Shown here in pieces: positions 46,901-58,850 of a stretch of 61,500 nucleotides of DNA (its first letter is position 1; each line of letters starts with the position of its first letter). The notes beneath the pieces are model-generated. The model had not been told where the DNA came from, ran no database searches, and was given only the letters and a program-made list of their open reading frames with translations. Both the position numbers and the translations under genes were made by a program. The DNA lies in the NCBI RefSeq assembly GCF_964340395.1, contig NC_135569.1, forward strand, positions 7,615,040 to 7,676,539. The letters run 5' to 3'. The DNA is from Glandiceps talaboti (Eukaryota; Hemichordata; Enteropneusta; Spengelidae).

Positions 46901-49900
46901 AAGGTTAGATCTAAGCTTTAGTTTCATAATCTCATTTCGCGCCATCATTTGAATCTAATGTAAACGTCAACACTGACACTAATTTTCGAATATTTTTATC
47001 ACACAAATAAGACTTTTTTTGTCAATTTGTCGTATGTAGAAATAAAACATGATTGTATAAATAGAGTTTTGACGACCAGAGCAAAATAGCGCCCTCTATG
47101 GCTCTTTCGCATTTTATTTTGAATAATCAATCATTTCTTGTGAATACATGTCACGGAAATTGAAAATAAAACCATAAATGGATCATGATAGGTATGCATG
47201 TATTGAATTACTTTTAAGCGCTATTAATTTCCGCTTTCCGCTAAAAGGGTAAACACATTATTGTGAATAATTAATATTGGCAGTTTGGGGGCAAATTGTT
47301 TCATGTTGCTACTTGTTTGAAAATGTACAGGGACTGTATCAAACACATGAGTCGTGGATTTAGACTTTCTGGTCTTATTTTATGACAATTACTGCCATAG
47401 CTTTATATTTTCTCTCATTTTATTAGCACTTTCATTTTATGAGGAGTAATTATGATCGAATGGTTTTACAAACCAAATAAAGTAATCTTACTAAAACAAA
47501 TTTGATAGTCAAGATGACTCCTAAAGTGTTCATTTCCCTTCAGATTAATATCCGTGAATATTAATTGTTCATCTAATAAACATTCATGTATGCTAAGTTC
47601 CATCAGGTAACTGTGAAGCACTGCTAGAAATTCAAAATGGTGTTTGTTGGCAATCAATTGAAATATGTTATTTGTGAAGTTTGGGGTTGCGTTCCCCTTT
47701 AACTATTGAGATTATATGGCATGTCGATAAATTATTTTCAATTAACTGTATCATTTTCATCACAATGAAAAAATATTATTAATTCACTGCAAAAGCTATG
47801 AATATGACATCGATCCTGAGATCGATAACTGTGAATTATTAATAGTTCTTTGCTTCCAATATTATCACACACAACCTATATATAACAATAACTTCCGGCA
47901 TATTACTACTTTAAAAAGAATTTTCAAAAAGCTACGCCATTGATAAACTTTGATAAAAAATGCACACAAAGTGGTGGTGAGTTTGTCATTAAAGTGAATC
48001 TATGATGAGAAATTTATTTTTGATATTTTTCTACTTTCAAATAAATATGGATTATTATAGTCTAAGTCCACTCCATATTTTAAACTCCGCCAAAGAACTT
48101 GAAAAAAAATGTGTGTGAAACGTTCGTTATTGTATATGCAGTGGTGATTTGACCACTTGCAATTGACTGAACTCAAACCTGGTATGAAGATATAACTAAT
48201 AAACAATCCGATGACGTCATTTACCATACGTATCAAAAACATGTAAAGGAACTCCCTACTACGCAACCAACGGTTCTAACAATGCCAGAACATAAATTGT
48301 AAGGTATGCATAGACAGAAACATTATAATTTTAAAGAAGTATTTTGTGAGTATTTTCACATAAATTAAACTCGTGCCACTTTCATTAAATTTCTCAAATA
48401 AATACCCATTTCCCTTCCATATGGCCACCCACTTTAATGTCAAGCAGCTGTCTAATGGTCTAACATATCAAAAGTGCTTTATGAAATATGGAACGAGTGT
48501 CAAGACAGTTATTTCCATTTCATTAAATTTTAAATCTATCATAACATGTACAGAATATAAGAACCCTGAATATTGATATAATATGTTCCAGTGATTACTA
48601 CTTCACCCTCTTTAGCATAACCGAAATGACCACTTGAAAACGACCCCGTTTACATTAATTGAAACTGTCTAGGATTTACAGAGTACAGGAACTAGAAAAC
48701 CCACTTAATTTCATTTTCTAGTCCTTTACTTGGTCTGTGTACAGAATGTAAAAGAAACTCGGATATATACAGAACACTAAGGACATTATTGCAATTCTAT
48801 CCCTGTGTAGTATGATTGAACGGCTACTTAATTCCTACCCGCCCTAAGGTAATATTGATTAATAGAGCTACGTTGTACTTCGTATATTTCTTTTTCAGTC
48901 TAAGACTTTCCTTTACAAACAACTTAAAGTTAATTGGTATATTTGATGATCTCACTCATGACTGTAAAAGAGCAATTTTTCACTTGCATGTTAATGAACA
49001 AATTCACACCAACTCTAAACCATTCGCATATTGGGTTTACACTTTGCACTTGCATAATTGGATAGTATCCCCAACAATTTTCCGAGGTAAAAAAGAGTAA
49101 CATAAGGGGTCTTGTCACTACGAGTCGAGGACGAATGATGATGAAACCCCGTTATCACGATATTCCGGCTGGAGTGAAGAAAAATATTGGAGAATAATAT
49201 AATTATTAACTGCGCAAACCTGACATCCTGAACATTTCTTTAAGTTCATTCCAGAATGAAAACAAACGTATTTTAAAGAAAATGTATGAAGATATAAGGG
49301 GTTGAGCGTAAATATAGATTCACTGGGAACACACTGGGATTCACATGATTAATTGGAGTGTCATTTAAGATAATGCTTATGGCCATGTACACGATGAAAT
49401 ATAAGCGAAACTGACTTCTCTGTTTTGACGTTTTCAACAAGCAGATTAAGAGGGACTTGTGCAAAGTGCTTTTCCAAAACAAACACGGAGATAGCATCTC
49501 CTTGTATAAAGTCATTAGGTCGTAGCCAAGAAGAGAGAAAGGGGGACGTTTGGCGATGTTTTGTAAATTCACTTAGTCCCAAGGTTATATTCCTACACGG
49601 TTGTATAAATTTAGCGTTGAAACAGTTCTAAATCTCCGAGTCTCACAAATATGCGTGCGTATATATTCAATGTGAATTCCAACCATCCGAAATACAAATA
49701 AAAGTATGCAGTTGGCATGGCAACGTGATCCGGTTAAATTGAAGCTTTAGAGTCGAATTTCTACCCATATTCAAATTTCCGTACTCGCAATACTTAATTG
49801 AGTCGGTGTAGGATGTCTAGATTAACAAACTAGCCAGTCTGTTCGTATTATATTTTACAGAATGGCCATACCATACTTTGTGTTATTTCTGCTGCTTTTA

Positions 49901-50190
49901 AGACATGGGAACTAGATTTGCCTGAGTGGCTATTGTGCTTACGCATGCTGCGTGACATGTAATGACCACGCTTCCACGGTGGTACAGAATGTTGTAAATT
50001 ACCCACGACGCAAAAATCCAAATAAACGCCAGGTATGTTTAGTACTATTTTACAAGCAAGCTATGACAATGCAATATACAGTAGATAGTTAATATCATTG
50101 TCAACTAGGATTTTTTTTAATGGCTACGCAATTTGTTGGAGAAGTGTATGTGTGACATTAGGATCGGGTTTCACTTTAAAAACACGTATT

Positions 50191-50231
<41 letters not shown>

Positions 50232-51870
50232 TTGATACACATGTATATCAATACAACAACCGACTTGTCTATAAGAATAATTGAAATGTGTGGATAATTA
50301 CACAGGCTGTTATACGTTTATATCCCATTAGTCCCATTGGCTTGCAAATACATCAATACCAGTGAGACTGATCACAAGGTTTCATGTTGAGATAGACATA
50401 ATAAAGATAACACACAAACATCCCTTACACAGTGTCTGCTCTGCATTTTGTTAATGACAAACAGAAATACAAATGTAACAAAATACAGAGCAGACAAAGT
50501 GTACGGGTTGATGTGCGTTATCTTTATTGTGTCTATCTCAACATGAAACCTTGTGATCAGAGACTGATCTTGGTACATCGTTTAATAACATTTGTAAGCT
50601 AAGCCGAAATCTCCTATAATCAGCGCTGCTCTAATAAACCAACGTTAAACAGGGAATGGCATTTTGAAGGATTAGCTCGAAAGCAATTTTCCGCAATTCG
50701 AGAATTGGAGGCAAAACCATCTCCATTTACAGATACCACAAGTGTAGATTCAGTATTACTAGAACAATTGTGTACAAATATTATTAGTGGGTATTTCTTT
50801 TGGAAGGAGTATGCGGTCTGTTTCTATAATACTGTCATCCACATAATCTATGTGACCAGGAAAACGTTCACGTTGACTCACAATTCATTTAAATTAATTG
50901 GTTTGTTTGTCAAGATACTCAATAAATTCCAATATAACAACACTGCAACATGTAGGACGTGAACCCGATCAGTCATCATTGTATTGCAGCCGTGCACCCT
51001 AGGCAACACATGAATATTAAATGCTAATATCATAACAAGCACGTTCTTTGTGAAAAGAAACATGAATTATTAAATTTCATCCTATCAACTGCTTGATGGA
51101 TTTTTCCCTTCAGGTGATTCCTGTCATATAGGAAAAAAAGACATTATATTTATGGAGCCTGATCATAGTAATGTATTTCGATCCCTTTACGGTTGTTTTT
51201 TCTGTCAGGATTGTTATAATAACATTGCAAATGTAAAACTAAATATCAGATGAATTTAATTCTAACACACTGAGCTGCTTACCATGGTGCAATTTTTACA
51301 ATGGTTGATGTTACCATTATGTGTAGAAAAGATACATTAGGGAAATTACCATCATTTCACCAAAGTCTAATATTTTTGTTTCTCATTTCCATATTAACAA
51401 CACATAAAATGTAAAATAAATGCAGTATATTATTCTGTTTCAGTTCCTCTACACGTCTGGTGGCATCTTTACACACAAGGTCATGGTAGATGTCGACTAG
51501 ACTTTCTGACGTCAACAAAAGGCACATCTTTTTATGATCTTTTCTTATAAATTTACTGTAATGGTTATGTTTCATTTCTATCGCGATCTATTTTTGTTTA
51601 TTTGCTGGTTTTGGGTTTTTCCCCTATATCTTATCTGCTTGTGTACTGTCTGTATGTCTGTCTGTTCTCCGTCTGTCTGTGTCACTATACCTTTGTTGCT
51701 GTCTGTAATATCAGGCTTTACTGTTTGTCTTAACAACTCTGTCAGTGTACCGCTATTGCTATCGCTATCTGCATATCAGTTTGTGTGTCTGTCTGTCTGT
51801 GTATGTCTGTCTGTCTGTCTGTCAGTCAGTGTCTGTCTGCCTGCCTGCCTGCCTGCCAGTCTGTCTGTCG

Positions 51871-51914
<44 letters not shown>

Positions 51915-51961
51915 GCCTGCCTGAATGTATGTATGTATGTGTGTGTGTGTGTGTGTGTGTA

Positions 51962-52018
<57 letters not shown>

Positions 52019-52628
52019 TTTTGTACGTCTCTGTTGTTATCTGTTTACCAGTGTGCACTGTGTATCTGTTTGGCCAACTCTCGCTCTCTTTTGCTACAAG
52101 TTTGTCGAATGTATCGCTATCCTAGTTTCTAAATTTGCTTGTGTTGCATTGTTGATTTATCGGTTGCTTGGTAACCATGTTTAACACAACACTAATGTGC
52201 ACGTAGGTGATACATGTGATATAAACCAGGAAGTGTACAAATGAGTTAAGAGGTGATATTTGGCTGACATCCTAGTTGATGACGTGTACAGGTTATTTAG
52301 TTGATTTACAATGACAGTGAATAATGTGACAAAATCTGACTCACACCAAGCTACGATTATGAAATCTACTCAGAGTAACAGCGTTTTTATCCTTTTAGAA
52401 AATGATATAACATGTCTCATTAAAATGGATGACCCCATAGCTGAAACCAAGCAAAATTTGTCACTCACTGTAGCATGCTAATTTATAATGTCTAGTACAC
52501 TTGTAACGATAGCAAGGCCATACGACTAAATGTATTTGGACTAGAGTACTGTTCTAAACTCAGTAATCGTAGCAGTAGTGTTGGTGGTGCCGGTGCTGGT
52601 GGTGGTGGTAGTGGTGGTGGTCGTAGTG

Positions 52629-52672
<44 letters not shown>

Positions 52673-52703
52673 GGTGGTGGTGGTGGTGGTGGTGGTGGTC
52701 GTG

Positions 52704-52770
<67 letters not shown>

Positions 52771-52817
52771 CAGCAGCAGCGGCGGCGGGAGTAGTAGTAG
52801 TGGTGGTGGTGGTGGTG

Positions 52818-52902
<85 letters not shown>

Positions 52903-52929
52903 CAGCAGCAGCAGCAGCAGCGGCGGCGG

Positions 52930-52977
<48 letters not shown>

Positions 52978-52990
52978 CAGTAGCAGTAGC

Positions 52991-53021
<31 letters not shown>

Positions 53022-56000
53022 AAATTTCTTTAAAATCAGGGTAGCCAGGAAACAACAAAAACTTATTTCCAACCGGGCCCTGTTACAACTCAAATAACTT
53101 GCAGTATATATCAATCAAACCTTGCTTTAATAACAGCCTTACAATGATTATATTCATTAAAACTGAGAAAATAATCAGGGAATAAATACCGTCATGTAAT
53201 AACACTCTACACAGACGAATGATACCATTGTTTCTTAAGGGCAAGGAATACATCTTAGACAAACATATTAAAACACTAGAGGAAAACGACATAGGACTAA
53301 AAGCTGCTCAAAACTGAACAGGATTAAATGATATTTGTTAGATACAAAATAATAAACTGGAATAATTTATGGTTAAATAGAGACAATGATAACTTAATTG
53401 CTGTTTTAATAAGACATTGTTAACACCTCGTTTAATTTATTTGGCGCTTTTATATAGGGCTTAACATAAAAGTACAAACATTCAACGTCTCCCATACAGT
53501 TGATTCTGTTTTTAATTTACTAGGTATTACAATACTATCATACATGCATAAAAGACTCCTGTTTCGTGTGGGGTAAAAAGACACTGCTAGAAAGAGTATA
53601 AAACTGAAGGAGATAAACTAATACAAGGAAGAAGATGGAAAAGTCTTGAAGTACTACGTGCGAGTGGGTCTATCTGGTTGATCAAATACTGCATGACATT
53701 CAGTGTCTGAGTGAAACCGTTTAGTTAATGATCCCAGATCGAGGCACGGCATAAAGACACGAATGGTAGAATGAGCTCGAGTTAACAAAAATGTAATTTT
53801 CGGTTTTGTCATTCGATCCGAATACAAACACAGCAATGCAAAGTAGAGTATCATAAAATGATCACTATTCGAGTCAGGTTTGTAAACAAAATAAAATGCA
53901 AGTCAATATGAACTATCACCATTTGAATATTTACTAAAACAGCGAAGGCTATACTGTGAATGTCATTATTATCCAAGACACTGTCGGTTTTACAAACGAG
54001 GTAATCAGTTACACACAGGTCGATCCCTCAATGTCATAAATATAGTGATTACAGCGGGTGAAACTAGGTGTCCATAGATCTGGTTTACTTTTATTATATC
54101 TCCGTCACCTGACATTTTTCTGTTGCTGTATAGCGGCATTGTGCGGATGATTACATTGTAATGGACAGAGACATAACTACCTGTACACAGGTTGTACAAA
54201 TCCTCTTGGTGGTAAATAGAGATTAAAAATAATCCCTGTTGTGTGTCAACAACTGCCTTGATCAAGTTCAGATTTTACCCTTGGTACATTTATTGTACTG
54301 CAATGTCAGAATTTTAGTATGAGGATGATATCTTCAAAAATAGGCGAGATTTTTCAGTATCACCATAAATGTATATTGTGATAAATATAGATTTGCCAAA
54401 CTCCAGTAATGGTATAGGTATTTAAACTTATTTTGGACCATATGAAACAACTATGCTATGTTTCTCGAATGGAGAAAAAAAATACTGTGAAAAACACAAG
54501 GTCTACGTGTGTAACTTAATACTAGCAAAAAAACGTGAGTAAAAAGGTTGGTACTGTATACAAGGAAGTGATTTACAAATAAACTAGCTAAACACAAATA
54601 ATCGCTGCGTCATGTCCAGTCTGCGCATGTATCTGTCGCTTCCATATATTAAAACTCGCAATGCATACAAGCTGTTTGATTTCTCGTGTTTACCTGTTGT
54701 TAAAAGTGATTAATGTTGCACTATATTATTTCATCGTTTTCAAGTAGAAAAATAATAAATTGGTTTTATTGATCTAAAATCCAAAATGACTATCTCGTTC
54801 CCAACAATATTGCAATTTATGCATTGCATATTTATGAAAATCCAAAAATATATTTTAGTTTACAATTTTTGAATACTAAAAGTAACAATTATTGGGGAAA
54901 AAGTACCAAGATCATTCTCAAAATGGTATTACTTCATCAGATTTAGAAGAAATTGCCTCAAGGCCACACCATTCGCTTGTTGTTATTCGAACCACTACAT
55001 TCAATTAGTGAAACCGATATTAATTTGCTTCAGGCTATGGCAATACAAAATGGCGGATGATGTATTACGTAATACTCATTTGCGGATATCCTTGACACGC
55101 ATTATCATAATTGGCAAATAACATTTTCACACTTGATTGATTTAAATAAAAGTGTGTATGCATTGTATACAACTCTGTATTGATAAAGTCTTACATTATC
55201 AACTAGACTTTAGAGTTTGAAACAAATTGAAATAATTTTATTAATAATTTTCGTCCACTTCGTTATATAATATTTTTCTGAAAGGTCAACATAATTTTCG
55301 TTCAAGCTAGCTTAGAACTGACGCTTGCTGTGTATTTATTGTAAAAAGGAGTTACATTATTGGCGCTTATCAAAATATCGTTTTTTAACTATCTTTTTGT
55401 AACTATGTTTTGAGGTTGTTAATATTTACAACAATGTACATCTAAATTTTGGTACATTTTATCAAATTTCAACCATTTTTTGTGAAAATGTGTTATATTA
55501 TTGGCGCTTATCAAAATATCGTTTTTTAACTATCTTTTTGTAACTATGTTTTGAGGTTGTTAATATTTACAACAATGTACATCTAAATTTTGGTACATTT
55601 TATCAAATTTCAACCATTTTTTGTGAAAATGTGGGTTATTATTTCATGTATCAGCAAAACATATACTAACATTGCTACCTAGCTAGCGTAAAAGGCTTTA
55701 AATGTAACAATTGTAGTCAAGTTTGTGTGGAGGCAGACGATAAAATCTTGCAATGTTCGTAAAAGATTTTTGTTGAGCCAAAAAAAATGTAGCAATATTA
55801 GTAAGATATTTAGAGCCAGACGATATGATGAAGCAATGTTAGTAAAATATCTAGAGCCAGACGATAAAATGTTGCAATGTTAGTAAAATATCTAGAGCCA
55901 GACGATAAAATGTTGCAATGTTAGTAAAATATCTAGAGCCAGACGATAAAATGTTGCAATGTTAGTAAGATATCTAGAGCCAGACGATAAAATGTAGATG

Positions 56001-58763
56001 TAAGATTTATGTAGAATTAGACTATCTTCTGTAACAAGTCAACTGGCTTCTATTGTAAACGAATATGTCGGTTTACATAACAATATGGAGAAGGGAATTA
56101 TACATATTAGACACAAATTGTGGCCATTGCAGGTGCCGACTTGGCGGGGAATTGCTTTGACGACATGTGTTGACGCAGATAATGGCGTATTCAATCTCAA
56201 ATTCCACGACCTAACGTTTTGATATTTTGAGAATAATCACCATACTGAATAGGAGACACGTTACTATGGTAACGGGGATCATCACATGCGCAAACAAAGC
56301 AGACAATGGATCTGAGCGGTAGCATATGGAATTACTGTTCTTCTCCATCGTCAATAAAAGCAAAATTGAATGAACTTGCCGACATTTACAGATGGAAAGA
56401 GGAAGCTGTAGTCAATAATTTGCTGCCTGAGCGTAAAATATCGATTCATGATATTAAATTGAGGAAAGTTCGTTCTTTAATTTCTTTAATGCAACATGCT
56501 GCTCTCCGTAAAGTCTGTATGAATATTGCCGCCATTCCTTTTTTCAGCTAGTATGACTTTCGTTATTTTTGAGATCAAACAGTATAGCATTTCATACTTG
56601 TTTCAAAAAATCATACATTTTGAGCACTTTAATGCTTGATAAAATAAAAGAAAATGTCAATATTTTTTCCATTTCGACATTAAAAAATATATTTGAAAAA
56701 AAATGTTTCATGTTGTTATTATGGTACCACACGCCCAATTCCATGCTTGTTTTCAATATAAATACGCATATGGGTGTAGATTAGATTACATTATATCATA
56801 TGCGTCCAGTCTATGATGTATTCATTGGTTAGGTATAGCTAATTTGCATATCAGACTGGCAAAGGTTCTCATATGACATCGCTAGAAATAAAAAATATAT
56901 ATATATCAACATCATGAATCTTTTAGGTCACTTTATTAGCTTTGTCACTTTGATAATTATTTCGTGTTTTCATTTTTAAAAACGAAAATAAAATGTCATT
57001 TCTCGTGGTAACTTTCACTCTACATGTATACGGGAAAATTTAGCAGACTACGTCAGAATATCAAAAATACCATTTTACTAACTTTTCTATGAATATTAAA
57101 TCCCTAGTATTTTCATCAAAACAAAATTTGTCAATTCGGTCTGAAATTTTTATTCTACTGTAACATTCAGCAGACTGCTATCAGAAAATCACTTTATTTA
57201 CTTTAATTTACTTGTTTTCACGACACGTAAATTTGAAAATTCAAAATTGTTTTTTATATTTTAAAATGCCAATTCTGACGGGAATTTACACTACATTTAC
57301 GCGGGAAGGTATTAGCAGACGACATCCTACTCACTTGACACATATAGAAAACGCATGTAATGATCATGATTTGTTCACCTGTAGATTTATTGTATCATGC
57401 ATGCATTTACAATGAAGTAATGAATACACGCATTAAACACAGCTGTGCTATACCAAACGATATCATATTTATATCGAAAATGGCGGGAATACGACAAATA
57501 TACAAAAATGCTTGTCGCCTTCAAAAACATTCACAAACTCTATTCTATTATATTGGCTGACATTCCAAAATGGGAAGTCTTATCCAAAACCACACAGTCG
57601 TTTCGCAAGATAATGTTCTGGCGTATTTTCTTTGCTATTTTTTTTTCGATAGCAAATGTAAGAAATAACAGAATTTTCGTCCATGCAATATTGATGGAGG
57701 AATACCTATTAATTTACATACATTTATTTCAATATACGTATTTAAATATATTAATTTACATATAATTTTCATTGTTCTTCAGTTTGCTCTCTCCGAGTGG
57801 AATTGATTTGTATTTTACGTGAGGTACATGTGGCTTAAATTGTCAATATATATATCAAATTTTTACATTGTATATCTAAGAAATTTCTCATTTATCAGAT
57901 TCAATAACAAGAAGCTATGATTTATTGGAAAAAATATTTTTGAAAAGAAAAATGAGGAATACAGCGTTGGATTATTATCAAAAGCACGTAGAACTGTTAA
58001 TAGAATCGATAACCAAACAGTCGAAGTTAGAAACCAAATGTTCTAATAGTGAAATATCGACAAATATAAGACCAGCGTCACTAAAAGCATACACCGTCAT
58101 GCGGTTGCTTATTTTTAGCATTTACACTCTTGCGTGAGATAATGGCGTCCGTGGCTGCTGAATGAAATTGCAATAATGTGTTCTGCATATATGGTATACG
58201 AAATAGCAAGCAGCTAAGGTTCTTTGCAATTTCCGGTTCTTAGAACCGGAAGTCGTCGAAATCTTTGTAACGTTGCGCTTTCTGCGTGCATACATGTCAT
58301 GAGTCAGTTGATTAAATCGTGGTCAAAAGTTATTGACAACTTAGGAAGTAAACGAGACCGCTTTGCTCTAAGTTAGCGATAATTTAGCAATTATAGCCAA
58401 TTCACCCTTCTATAAACGTTAAAATAATTACATACAAGTGCAACACTTCTGATCTGAACCAACAACTATGTACTCGTTTAATAATGATTGTTTCGGATAA
58501 TTTAACTTTTGTTGGCTAGTTATCAACTAATATTTAACACGTTTAGTAATTCATGCTTCACATGTTCTCTCAGAAAAAAGAGTGTAAACAAAAGACAACC
58601 AAATTTATATCTAACGGTAAGATACATCGCCATAACTATGACATTTTTACCCTAACATTTTGTGATTAAATACTGCAAGAAAAATGCCATTTAAATAGTT
58701 AATAAAGAATAACTTCAATTTAATGACTAGGTTAAAATTACGTCATCACAAACTAAGTAGATC

Positions 58764-58850
<87 letters not shown>

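Noticed and set aside
49273-49582. Two overlapping minus-strand open frames of 99 and 73 codons
   Set aside because: Overlapping frames in the same DNA, no family resemblance, no splice or start context; likely chance.
52492-53114. Apparent poly-Leu/Pro, poly-Tyr/His and poly-Val proteins
   Set aside because: Trinucleotide satellite in an intron; every frame is open because of composition.
55720-55995. CRISPR-like repeat array
   Set aside because: 41-bp units are contiguous without unique spacers, and the genome is eukaryotic.
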